64,000 nucleotides of DNA. Origin: Modicisalibacter luteus DSM 23508. GTDB taxonomy: Bacteria; Pseudomonadota; Gammaproteobacteria; Pseudomonadales; Halomonadaceae. Of this stretch, positions 8,430 through 16,421 are shown piece by piece. The translations under genes were made by a program, and so were the position numbers. The stretch lies in contig NZ_KB900002.1 of the NCBI RefSeq assembly GCF_000378505.1, positions 10,564-74,563 on the forward strand, in the 5' to 3' direction. The notes beneath the pieces were generated by a model. It had not been told where the DNA came from, did no database searches, and worked only from the letters and a program-made list of their open reading frames with translations. The stretch's first letter is position 1; every line of letters starts with the position of its first letter.

Positions 8430-9569
8430 TTAACTTTTTCTCGCAGCGAATCGATCCGCATTAATGGTGGCCGCCTTCGCCCGGTATTCGCTGCTTTCAT
8501 CGAAGACATAGGTTTCGGTAGTCGACATCGAAGCGTGCCCCAGTAGGATCTGCAGCTCGCGTAGGGCCATGCCGGCATTGAACAGGTCGGTGGCGAACGT
8601 ACGGCGCAGGTCGTGCGGGGCGATCGTGATACCGGTCAGTCCCTCGGCCTGCTTACGGATGACATCGATGCGACTGTTGATGCTAGCCGTCGACAAGCCC
8701 TTGGCCACGACGTCAGGAGCCTTACGCTTGTTCCAGATCGGCGTGAACAGGGCGCCTGGCTTATCACCCCGGAACCGTTCGATATATACCATTAATCTTT
8801 CCCAAACCGATCCGGGCACCTGAATGATGCGGTCCTTGTTTCCCTTACCAGTGATCTTGATCTCGCGGGTGTGGAAATCGATGTCCGCCATTTGGATCCC
8901 CGACACTTCCGCACGCCGGGGGCCGGTGGTGGCCATCAAGGCAATCAATAACCCATCCCGGTGGGATCGGGCATCATCCCTGGCATCACAGACGTCAAGC
9001 AGGGCACGGATCACTCGCTCGGGATGGGCCTTGCCACCCGGCAGTTTTTTGTAGCGGATCGACGATACGCTTTTGATCAGTTCAAAGGTTTCGTGGCTCA
9101 TTAGCTGTAGCTTCCAGGCTTCCTTAGCCACGCCGCGTAATAGGGCGCGGTAGGCGTTGCGTGTTGCACCAGAGAGCCCGAGGTCACGCAGGTGGGCGAG
9201 GAGCTCGTCGACGACGTCGGAGCTGAGATCTTCCCAGTGCACGAAGTCATAGGGGAAGAGCTGGTTGGGATGAAGTTTGCGGGCGTCGCCATCCACCTCA
9301 AGCTTTGAGGGGTTGGGGGCGCCGAGCAGCAGCGCCAGCTTGTTCATCTGACTGCGTTTGCTCACGGCAGAAACAGACGACTCCTGGGAGCGAAGGTGGC
9401 GGTACCCTGGGTTTCGCGATCGGGGCAGTGGTGACGGCGAAATCCGTACGGGGGCACGATCGAAGTCAACGGGAAAGGGCTGCAGCGGGGCGTCGACAAC
9501 ACCGCCGGCGGGCAGATAAGCGCCATCCAGGCTGGAAATGGGCTGCGGATAGGAGGTTTCGGACGTCAT
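8430..9569 (-). CDS. Tyrosine site-specific recombinase / integrase
   Basis: 379 residues. The N-terminal core-binding domain is about residues 115-170; the catalytic domain follows with the conserved Arg in TGPRRAEVSGIQ, HDLRRTFATDLF (H-x-x-R) and LGHASMSTTETYVF (His and nucleophilic Tyr). All catalytic residues are present, so the enzyme is probably active. It stands at the border between debris and the truncated nosR, which suggests that it belongs to an integrated element or a remnant of one. No att repeat could be identified by eye. Confidence 0.9.
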   Translation of the reverse strand: MTSETSYPQPISSLDGAYLPAGGVVDAPLQPFPVDFDRAPVRISPSPLPRSRNPGYRHLRSQESSVSAVSKRSQMNKLALLLGAPNPSKLEVDGDARKLHPNQLFPYDFVHWEDLSSDVVDELLAHLRDLGLSGATRNAYRALLRGVAKEAWKLQLMSHETFELIKSVSSIRYKKLPGGKAHPERVIRALLDVCDARDDARSHRDGLLIALMATTGPRRAEVSGIQMADIDFHTREIKITGKGNKDRIIQVPGSVWERLMVYIERFRGDKPGALFTPIWNKRKAPDVVAKGLSTASINSRIDVIRKQAEGLTGITIAPHDLRRTFATDLFNAGMALRELQILLGHASMSTTETYVFDESSEYRAKAATINADRFAARKS

Positions 9570-9854
9570 TAGGCCTCACTTATTTTATAGTCATTCATGC
9601 TGAAACCCGCATGGCTTCTGGCCTGAAGGCTTATTTTCACCGGATTTCGAGCCGTCGAATTTAAAATCTGACGAATCGCACGTACTAGGCATCCCAACTT
9701 TTTGCGTACAGCCGCCATTTTGCAGGCGTGGTCCGACCATGACCTGGTCGAGTCATACCGAGTCAGCCAAAGGAAGCCGAGGCTGAGTTAACCGATACGA
9801 ACGCCCTATCGACTGATATCACCAAAACTAATTATAACGACCATTATATCAAAT
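9570..9854. other. Intergenic region between integrase and nosR remnant
   Basis: About 285 bp without a convincing gene. It becomes AT-rich near 9825-9855. It may contain the integration junction, because the nosR coding sequence ends abruptly just to the right of it. Confidence 0.4.
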
Positions 9855-10973
9855 TTAGAATACCTCGGAACGCTTATGACCCTCTCCCCAGAAACCTGTG
9901 GTGCTCACGGATGATGAAGATTGCCATTTCGGGGAATTCGGGCATTCCTTCGGCGTACACGTCAGCCAGCCGCTCGTAATCCCTATCGCGGAAGCTGATG
10001 ATGTCGCCGAATTGACGCAGCTGTACCCGATCGAAGATCCCGCCATGCACATAGCCGGAACCTTAAAGGAGTACTCGCCGCGGCCCAGCACGGCGACAGC
10101 ATGCTCGCCGGCCTCGAGCTCCTCCATCAGGAAGCGATACTGATTCTCGCCCAACAGATTACGACTAATGGTCGGCGGATTGAGATGGGCAACGTACAGG
10201 TCGATGAAGTTTTTACCGGCCTCTTCAGGGGTAGCCTCGTCGAGCCCTTCGGCCTCGGTGCCCTTGAAGGCCTCGTCAACGTCGCCGTGGGTCAGGTGCA
10301 GTCGACGGATCGCGCCGTTGCCGGTGAGTTCGCTCCAACTGGCCGGCTCGAACACGTCTTCGCGGACAACGGCCGGCTTCTGTACCGCGCCGGCACTTGC
10401 CTCGACCAGGCCCAGCGCGACGGCGACATCATGAGCCGAACGCATGATGATCTCGTTGACGACCATTACCGTGACCGTGGCGCCGGTCACAGCATCCACC
10501 GTCACCGCGTCGGGGTCGGAAGAGCGCCCGACGACGACAAGCTGATCGGCGCTGATGCCTTGATACTTGGCGGTAAATTCGTGCAGCCTTTCTTCGGGAA
10601 TACCGATAAGAAGAATCGGCTCGTGGTGCTCGAGGACGTAGGCATCCTGAATGACACCGGCGGCATCCATGAGAACCTGAATATTGACCGGCTTGCCTGA
10701 GTAGGCAGGAATATCCACCACATCCAAGCTCTGAAAGGCGTAGCCCAATATCCCCCCTGCCAAGGAAATGGTTCTTACGAAATAGTCGCCTTCCGGCTCG
10801 GAAACCTCGTCGGCTTGGGGAAAGGCAGTCTCGATACGCTGCTGCTCGACATCGCCGTACTCCTCCCTGGCCTCGACCGGCTGGAGGAAGAACAGAACGA
10901 TGATGGCAAGCAGTAGCATGCCGACCTGGCGGTAGCGGAAAAGGTGGCCCCTTGCGGGTGGTCTAGCTTCCAT
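9855..10973 (-). pseudogene. nosR: nosR remnant: N-terminal FMN-binding domain only, frameshifted
   Basis: NosR is a membrane flavo-Fe/S protein needed for nitrous oxide reductase. Here a signal/anchor segment (MLLLAIIVLFFLQPVEA) and the FMN-binding domain (VDAVTGATVTV, the Thr site) are intact, but at about 10061 one base is missing from a short G/C run, after GRGEYSFK. Past this point the correct continuation (GIFDRVQLRQFGDIISFRD ... EFPEMAIFI) is readable in another frame, but stops at 9874-9876. The membrane helices and C-terminal Fe-S domain of a full NosR (about 700 residues) are absent, as are nosZDFYL. An FNR-type box precedes it. Confidence 0.85.
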
Positions 10974-11036
10974 GGTCGGCCTCGACTCAGGCTACGATGT
11001 GTTCCTGAATGGTGACGAGAGGCCGAACGCCATCAC

Positions 11037-11050
11037 TTGATTGAAATCAT
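11037..11050 (-). promoter_or_regulatory. FNR/DNR box upstream of nosR remnant
   Basis: TTGAT-tgaa-ATCAT, nine of ten conserved bases, centred 70 bp before the nosR start. Shows that nosR was under anaerobic/NO control before it decayed. Confidence 0.7.
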
Positions 11051-11104
11051 TCTTTTGACCGGTCGGACAGAATTAGTTAATTCAATCGTATCCGGAAAAA
11101 CGCC

Positions 11105-11122
11105 GGGGTTTTTTAAAACCCC
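11105..11122 (-). terminator. Probable terminator of the cytochrome c551 transcript
   Basis: Palindrome GGGGTTTT-TT-AAAACCCC; read on the minus strand it is followed by CGGCGTTTTT. It lies downstream of the c551 gene and upstream of the nosR promoter. Confidence 0.5.
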
Positions 11123-11289
11123 AGCGAAATAACCATGAAAAATATAAGGGATTAACGCAGAAAAAATAAAAGCAATTACGCTGACGTTTGTACGCCAGTG
11201 CTCGATAAACAGGAAAGGGTATCAGGCAGAAATGCCTGCGATGGCATCGGTTAACTTGGCCTCACCATCGCAGACGTTGCCACGGGCGG

Positions 11290-11604
11290 CTACTCCTGTT
11301 GCAGGATCCACTCAGCCAGGATCTTGGCTTCTTCTTCGGTCACGGCGTTGGGCGACATCGGAATCGGGCCCCACTTGCCCTGGCTGCCATTCATGATGCT
11401 ATCCATCTGCGTGGCGACGGCATCGTCCTGGCCAGCATACTTTTCGGCGACGTCGGTGTAGGCCGGCCCAACCATCTTGGTGTCGATGGCATGACAGGCG
11501 GCGCACACCTTGGTCTTGTAGAGCGTTTCGCCATCGATGGCCAGGGCAGACGACGCAGCCAAGGTGTCACCCAGGGCCAACAGGGGAATCAGGAGTTTTT
11601 TCAT
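11290..11604 (-). CDS. Cytochrome c551/c552-type periplasmic electron carrier
   Basis: 104 residues: signal peptide ([22 protein letters not shown]), one haem site CAACH in [18 protein letters not shown], and the Met ligand in [11 protein letters not shown], followed by the usual C-terminal helix [14 protein letters not shown]. This is the small class I cytochrome that donates electrons to nitrite reductases and peroxidases. The ribosome site GAGGAG is 7 bp before the ATG. A perfect FNR box lies about 155 bp upstream, consistent with denitrification. No nitrite reductase gene is nearby, so its partner is outside the window. Confidence 0.88.
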   Translation of the reverse strand: MKKLLIPLLALGDTLAASSALAIDGETLYKTKVCAACHAIDTKMVGPAYTDVAEKYAGQDDAVATQMDSIMNGSQGKWGPIPMSPNAVTEEEAKILAEWILQQE

Positions 11605-11752
11605 GGGTATCTCCTCTAAGGCTGCTGAGGCGGACCTCGCAACTCTGCCATGTCATTCATGTGCCGGTACACCAGTGAGCTTAGCCAGCCCGGTCATTAC
11701 CGCACGGAATGACTTATACAAACTAGGCTAATCAAGTGTGCCGTCACTCGGC

Positions 11753-11766
11753 TTGATCGTAATCAA
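11753..11766 (-). promoter_or_regulatory. Perfect FNR/ANR box, cytochrome c551 promoter
   Basis: TTGAT-cgta-ATCAA, all ten conserved positions. It lies between divergent c551 and hemN; hemN has its own box at 11846, so this one probably serves c551. Confidence 0.75.
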
Positions 11767-11845
11767 GGAGTTTTCCAAAAAGCCGCCGGGCTCCGCTGAG
11801 CCTATCGACGAGACGGCAGCCCGGGCCGATTAGATCGCCTCGATA

Positions 11846-11887
11846 ATGATCGAACGCAACTTTTATGCTGACGAGGACTCGTATAGT
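11846..11887 (+). promoter_or_regulatory. hemN promoter: FNR-type box plus -10
   Basis: Box ATGAT-cgaa-CGCAA at 11846-11859 and -10 hexamer TATAGT at 11882-11887. The box centre is 29.5 bp before the -10, placing it at about -41.5. The same box sequence and spacing recur upstream of norZ at 30408-30449. Confidence 0.65.
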
Positions 11888-11918
11888 GCGCTCATCACTC
11901 CCCTTGGATGACAGCACC

Positions 11919-13307
11919 ATGAGCCAAGCGCAGGCCTTCGATCGCGCCCTGGTCGGAAAATACGACTTCCCGGGGCCACGTTACACCTCCTACCCGACCG
12001 CGCCGCAGTTCCACGAGGCCTTTGCCATGGATGATTACCGGCAGGCCACGGAAACCAGCAACGGCGATCCGTTGCCCAAGCCGCTGTCGGTCTACGTCCA
12101 CATCCCATTCTGCAAGAGCCTGTGCTACTACTGCGCCTGCAACAAGATCATCACCCAGAAGACCGAGAAGGCCGTCGAGTACCTCGACTATCTCAAGCGC
12201 GAAATCGCAATGCAGGCCGAGCTGTTCGATGCCAACCGCCGGCTGACCCAGCTTCACCTGGGCGGTGGCACGCCGACCTACTTCACCAACGAGCAGCTTG
12301 CCGAGTTGATGGAGGCCTTGCGTCAGGCGTTCCGCTTCGATACTCGCAGCGCACATGAGTTTTCCGTGGAGGTCGATCCACGCACGGTGACGCCCAATCG
12401 CATCCATGACCTGCGCCGGCTGGGCTTCAATCGGTTGAGCTTCGGGGTGCAGGATTTCGATCCGGATGTCCAGGCCGCCGTCAACCGTATCCAGAGCGAG
12501 TCCCAGGTGCGGGGCCTGGTCGAGGCGGCCCGCGACGCCGGTTTCGACTCGGTCAGCGTCGACCTGATCTATGGCCTGCCGCTGCAGACCGTGGAGAGCT
12601 TCGATGCCACTCTGGCCAAGTTTATCGATATTCGCCCGGATCGTATCGCCGCCTACAGCTATGCCCACCTGCCCAGCCTGTTCAAGTCACAGCGTTTGAT
12701 CCGCCCCGAGCACATGCCGCCGCCAGAGCGCAAGCTGGAATTGCTCGAGCTGACCATCCAGCGCCTGACTGCAGCCGGCTATGTGTATATCGGCATGGAC
12801 CACTTCGCCCTGCCCGACGACGAGCTGGCCCTGGCTCGCGAGAACGGTACGCTGCAGCGCAATTTTCAAGGTTATTCCACGCACGCCGATTGCGACCTGA
12901 TCGGTCTTGGCGTGTCGGCCATCGGCAAGGTGGCCGACAGCTACAGCCAGAACGTCAAGGAGCTTTCCCAGTACTATGCGCGTCTCGATGCCGGTCGCCT
13001 GCCGGTCAAGCGCGGTTACCAGCTCAGTGACGATGACCGCCTGCGCCGCGAGGTGATCATGGCCCTGATGTGCCAGGGCCGCATCGACATGGCCCACTTC
13101 GAGCGCCGCTACGGTATCAATTTCGCCAGCTATTTCGCCGAGTCGCTGGACCAGCTTGCCGGCCATGTCGCCGACGGTCTGGTAACGGTCGAGAACGGCA
13201 CGGTGACGCTGCTGCCCCAGGGCCAACTGATGATGCGCAGCGTGGCCATGGCCTTCGATGCCTACCTCGGCGAGGGCCAGAGCGGCATGTTCTCGCGGAC
13301 CGTGTGA
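11919..13307 (+). CDS. hemN: Oxygen-independent coproporphyrinogen III dehydrogenase HemN
   Basis: 462-residue radical SAM enzyme that converts coproporphyrinogen III to protoporphyrinogen IX without oxygen, needed for haem under denitrifying conditions. The N terminus has the GKYDFPGPRYTSYPTA motif of HemN; the [4Fe-4S] site is CKSLCYYCAC with C65, C69, C72 and the HemN-specific fourth Cys C74; LHLGGGTPTY is the SAM-binding GGTP motif. ATG 11919 is chosen by homology; the open frame extends upstream, but that region holds the promoter. It overlaps nothing and is followed after 4 bp by a membrane protein gene. Confidence 0.95.
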   Translation: MSQAQAFDRALVGKYDFPGPRYTSYPTAPQFHEAFAMDDYRQATETSNGDPLPKPLSVYVHIPFCKSLCYYCACNKIITQKTEKAVEYLDYLKREIAMQAELFDANRRLTQLHLGGGTPTYFTNEQLAELMEALRQAFRFDTRSAHEFSVEVDPRTVTPNRIHDLRRLGFNRLSFGVQDFDPDVQAAVNRIQSESQVRGLVEAARDAGFDSVSVDLIYGLPLQTVESFDATLAKFIDIRPDRIAAYSYAHLPSLFKSQRLIRPEHMPPPERKLELLELTIQRLTAAGYVYIGMDHFALPDDELALARENGTLQRNFQGYSTHADCDLIGLGVSAIGKVADSYSQNVKELSQYYARLDAGRLPVKRGYQLSDDDRLRREVIMALMCQGRIDMAHFERRYGINFASYFAESLDQLAGHVADGLVTVENGTVTLLPQGQLMMRSVAMAFDAYLGEGQSGMFSRTV

Positions 13308-13311
13308 CGCC

Positions 13312-13785
13312 ATGGAACACTTCTTTCTGGCCCGGGTCGTGCACGTTCTGTCCATCGTGCTGTGGATCGGCGGGGTGGCCATAGTGACTACCGTGCTGCT
13401 GCCGGCGGTCAAGCGCTTCAAAAGCGAGGCGGAGCGCGTGGAATTTTTCGAGAAGGTCGAGTCGCGCTTCGCCTGGCAGTCGCGGTTCACCACGCTGCTG
13501 GCAGGGCTCAGCGGCTTCTATATGATGCATGTGCTTGGCTGGCAGCGCCTGGCGATGACTGAATTCTGGTGGATTCACGCGATGATTGCGGTGTGGCTGA
13601 TCTTCACGCTGATGCTGTTCGTGTTCGAGCCGCTATTTCTGCATCGCTGGTTCAATGCGCGCAGCAAGCGGGCCCCGCAATCCACATTTCGACTCGTTCA
13701 GGGGCTACACTGGTTCCTGCTCGCCATCAGCCTGATTACGGTGGCAGGAGGTGTCGCGGGCAGCCACGGCTGGTTCTGGATTTAA
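13312..13785 (+). CDS. Integral membrane protein, CopD/DUF2269-like
   Basis: 157 residues with four predicted helices: HVLSIVLWIGGVAIVTTVLL (about 10-30), the region around TTLLAGLSGFYMM (about 60-75), IHAMIAVWLIFTLMLFVF (about 83-102) and WFLLAISLITVAGGVAG (about 132-148). The first-helix motif VHVLSIVLWIGG, with a possible haem-ligating His, is shared with small membrane proteins of the CopD/YqiJ-like groups. It starts 4 bp after hemN, so it is probably co-transcribed; a link to haem or anaerobic respiration is inferred only. Confidence 0.75.
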   Translation: MEHFFLARVVHVLSIVLWIGGVAIVTTVLLPAVKRFKSEAERVEFFEKVESRFAWQSRFTTLLAGLSGFYMMHVLGWQRLAMTEFWWIHAMIAVWLIFTLMLFVFEPLFLHRWFNARSKRAPQSTFRLVQGLHWFLLAISLITVAGGVAGSHGWFWI

Positions 13786-13810
13786 CGAGATAGCAGGCAA
13801 GGAGGTACCC

Positions 13811-14218
13811 ATGACTTCGACTGCTTCGCCACGCCGCCTGGCCTACCTCTGCCTGGCCTATAGCTGCGTCGGGCTCGGCGCCGCCGGCATCGCCCTTCCT
13901 CTGCTGCCTACCACTCCCTTCCTGCTGGTCGCCGCCTGGGCAGCGCCTAAAGGCTCGGCACGCCTGGACGCTTGGTTGCATAACCACCCATACTTTGGCC
14001 CGCCCTTGCGCGCCTGGCATGAACAGCGCGCCGTACCCCGGCACGCCAAGTGGCTGGCCTGCCTGCTATTACTGAGCAGTTGGCTGATCCTGTGGCTGAC
14101 TACCGATAGCCCTCTGGTTCCGGTAATTACCGGCATCCTCTTTCTTAGCGTGGCGGCCTTTCTTCTCACCAGGCCCGATGCGGCGCCCGAGACGGCCAGA
14201 GAGGATAGCACTCCCTGA
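13811..14218 (+). CDS. DUF454 / YbaN-family inner membrane protein
   Basis: 135 residues. The first helix contains GLGAAGIALPLLPTTPFLLVAAW, matching the G.IG..LPLLPTTPF signature of YbaN (DUF454), then RLDAWLHNHPYFGPPLRAWHE, and two further helices near the C terminus. GGAGGT at 13801-13806 fits ATG 13811. It lies 25 bp after the preceding gene and is probably the last of the hemN operon. Function of the family is unknown. Confidence 0.85.
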   Translation: MTSTASPRRLAYLCLAYSCVGLGAAGIALPLLPTTPFLLVAAWAAPKGSARLDAWLHNHPYFGPPLRAWHEQRAVPRHAKWLACLLLLSSWLILWLTTDSPLVPVITGILFLSVAAFLLTRPDAAPETAREDSTP

Positions 14219-14249
14219 CCGCCTCGGAATGACACGACACGGTGGCCGT

Positions 14250-14363
14250 TTACATTACGCCGTACTCAGCGCAGCGAGGCGCAAGCTGTCGATCGAGAAT
14301 GCAAAGAAGGCCATCGTAGTTCCGGTGATCGTCCTTCAACTGCTTGAGAGCGGGGATAGTCAT
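14250..14363 (-). pseudogene. Hemerythrin-like HHE peptide, 37 codons, probably truncated
   Basis: ATG 14363 has an excellent ribosome site (AGGAGG, 5 bp upstream). The 37-residue product begins MTIPALKQLKDDHRNYDGLL, closely resembling the first helix of hemerythrin/HHE-domain proteins (LKQDHRNY.RLL), with the iron-ligating His-14. The frame stops after about one helix, where family members continue for 100 or more residues. It is most likely the start of a broken NO/O2-responsive hemerythrin gene. Confidence 0.5.
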
Positions 14364-14383
14364 GATTGCCTCCTGATATAGTA

Positions 14384-14406
14384 GGCAGATAAATCCCTAA
14401 TCTGCC
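14384..14406. repeat. Inverted repeat upstream of the hemerythrin-like ORF
   Basis: GGCAGAT, nine bases, ATCTGCC: a perfect 7-bp inverted repeat 20 bp upstream of ATG 14363. It could be an operator; no regulator can be assigned. Confidence 0.4.
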
Positions 14407-14587
14407 CCCTTACTCTAGTGTCTTGATACGCATTATCTATGCATTAACTATGCCAATCTCAAGCGCCTAAAATCACCCTACCTTTTTATTCAGGGTAATA
14501 AAAGCCCGACCAAAGCCGGGTGAATATTACCTCGATGGGTATAATCCATGTTTCAAGAAACGCGACGATACGACAAAATAGATCTAC

Positions 14588-15295
14588 TTAGACGCTTTCC
14601 TTCAACAGCATTTCCCGGATACGGCCGATGGCCTTCATAGGATTCAATCCCTTGCGGCAGACCCACATGCAATTGCCAATCTGACGGCAGCGGAAGACAC
14701 TAAAGGGGTCTTAGAGCTCAGCCAATCGCTCCCTCGTTGTGGTATCGCGGCTGTCGTTCAGGAAGCGATAGTCCTGAAGCAGCCCCGCCGGCCCGATGAA
14801 TTTTTCCGGGTTCCACCACCAGGAAGGGCACTGCGAAGAACAGCAGGCGCATAGGATGCATTCGTACAGGCCATCGAGCCTGTCACGGTCTTCGGGGCTC
14901 TGCAGGCACTCTATCGCCGACGGCGTGCTGTCATTGATCAGATAAGGCCGGACTTTCTCGAACTGCTTGAAGAACAGGGCCTGATCGACGACCAGGTCGC
15001 GAATGACCGGCATGCCGGGCAGTGGCCTGAGCATCAGCGTATTTCCCTTGCCCAGTGCTTCGGCCACCGAGGTAATGCAGGCCAACCCGTTCTTGCCATT
15101 AATGTTCATCCCGTCCGAACCGCACACGCCTTCGCGGCAGGAGCGTCGGTAGGCCAAATCGGGGTTCGAAATCTTCAGGGTTTCCAAAACCTCAAGCACC
15201 ATCCTCTGACGGAACTCATCCCCGATCTCGAAGATTTCCATGTAGGGTGCATCATCATGTTCGGGGTGGTAGCGGTACAGCTGGATGGTAAGCAT
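14588..15295 (-). pseudogene. sdhB: Succinate dehydrogenase/fumarate reductase Fe-S subunit, nonsense mutation near the C terminus
   Basis: Orphan SdhB-type protein. The plant-ferredoxin [2Fe-2S] cysteines are in RRSCREGVCGSDGM...LAC and the second cluster is CILCACCSSQCPSW. An in-frame TAA at 14711-14713, after RERLAEL, removes the last 41 residues. These remain readable in the same frame as DPFSVFRCRQIGNCMWVC...KGLNPMKAIGRI, including the cysteines of the third cluster. Loss of these should destroy the [3Fe-4S] site. The start is ATG 15295 (MLTIQLYRY). No sdhA, C or D gene is adjacent, so it is a stray copy, not the housekeeping gene. Confidence 0.8.
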
Positions 15296-15475
15296 GGCCT
15301 TCCTCGTGGGTCGTGGGCGGATTGGGGTACTACGGAGCAGCATAATTCTCCTGGCTGCGGCTAACTAAGCCAGCATGCAAGTCGTATCGGCTAGCGAACA
15401 AGCTACCGGGAACACTATTCCCGCCTGGGCGCCATGATGCGCTGTATGGCCCCGATCAGCAGGGGACGGCGGCTA

Positions 15476-15790
15476 CTAATGAGCCGCTTTCATCGTCACG
15501 ATACCGGCAATAATTAGCAGAGCAGCCATCACACGCATTGGAGAGAGCGATTCTCCCAGTAGCCAGACACCTACGATGAATGCACCGATTGCGCCGATGC
15601 CAGTCCAAACCATGTATGACGTACCTAGAGGCAGGTGGCGCATTGCCAGGGCCAGAAGGCCAAAGGAAGCGATCATCGAGACGAGCATGATCGAGGTCGG
15701 CAAAAGCCGTGTGAAACCCTGCGACTCCTTCATGGCGTATGCCCAGACGACCTCAAGCAGGCCTGCAATGACGAGAATTCCCCAATACAT
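15476..15790 (-). CDS. gdx: Guanidinium exporter Gdx/SugE (SMR family)
   Basis: 104-residue four-helix small multidrug resistance protein. The sequence follows the SugE/Gdx subtype, not EmrE: MYWGILVIAGLLEVVWAYAMK at the start with the essential Glu-13, then LPLGTSYMVWTGIGAIGA and LLGESLSP. ATG 15790 is chosen because TTGGA lies 6 bp upstream and the length then matches the family; ATG 15796 is possible. A guanidine-II riboswitch is placed directly upstream, which independently supports guanidinium export as its function. Confidence 0.88.
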   Translation of the reverse strand: MYWGILVIAGLLEVVWAYAMKESQGFTRLLPTSIMLVSMIASFGLLALAMRHLPLGTSYMVWTGIGAIGAFIVGVWLLGESLSPMRVMAALLIIAGIVTMKAAH

Positions 15791-15805
15791 AAACATTCCA
15801 ATAAT

Positions 15806-15850
15806 TGGGTCGTCCCGATACTAAGGCCCTTCAGGTGAAAGGTCGTCCTC
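15806..15850 (-). promoter_or_regulatory. Guanidine-II (mini-ykkC) riboswitch
   Basis: On the minus strand two small hairpins each carry the ACGA loop of the class: AGG-ACGA-CCT (15849-15840) and GGG-ACGA-CCC (15816-15807), separated by 23 bases. The second stem ends 16 bases before the chosen gdx start, close to its ribosome site, consistent with translational control. Paired ACGR hairpins in front of a SugE-type gene define guanidine-II riboswitches. Confidence 0.85.
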
Positions 15851-15918
15851 TCCGAGCCGGGTTATAAACCGCAATGACATCTCGTGTCTTAATAATGCCT
15901 ATGTCGTGTTTCCCTATC

Positions 15919-16327
15919 TTACGCAAGATCGACATGTGATGTGATCTCGACCTGGCTTGCTGTCATCAGGCGGTGGATTGGACAACGGTCCGTAATCTCA
16001 TGCAACCGTTTCGCCGACGCTTCATCCTCGATGCCATGAAAGGTCAACGTAACATCAAGCCGGTAGATGCCTTGGCGCTCCTTGCTGTCATCACGTAGCA
16101 CATGTGCCGTCACGCCCTGCAGGGGAAGTTCCTTGCGCCGTGCATAAATGATCGCAGTCATCTGCCTTGCAGACACCCAGTGACAAATCGAAGTGATCAT
16201 GCGCATCGGGTGCCGAAGCTTCACCACCGAACTCAAGCGGAGCATCCGTCACGAACGACTCGAAGCTGTCTACCTGTACTTGTTGGCGTAGTGTTCCATT
16301 ACGCTCTGTGGTAACGCTTATTCCCAT
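15919..16327 (-). pseudogene. OsmC-family peroxidase-like protein, frameshifted
   Basis: Two minus-strand frames together give one OsmC/Ohr-like protein: 16327-16163 encodes MGISVTTERNGTLRQQVQ ... SLGVCKA with the first reactive Cys, and from ATG 16161 in another frame MTAIIYARRKELPLQG ... ITDRCPIHRLM with the second Cys. One extra base at 16162 separates GCA from ATG. OsmC-like proteins reduce organic peroxides with a Cys pair; neither half alone would fold. The break is not in a homopolymer. Confidence 0.72.
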
Positions 16328-16421
16328 GTCATTTCCTTATACCAGCGATCCCGAACTGTGCCCGAGGTGGCTCTGGCTGGCCACCCCAGGCTGGATACGA
16401 CTCTGCCCCACCCCGCCGAAT

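Noticed and set aside
10101-10700. 199-residue plus-strand frame inside the nosR remnant
   Set aside because: Antisense shadow; the minus strand carries the clear FMN-binding domain.
15160-15175. GGTTCGAAATC resembling a tRNA T-arm
   Set aside because: It is part of the sdhB-like coding sequence and no acceptor or anticodon arm surrounds it. No tRNA, rRNA or CRISPR array was found in the window.
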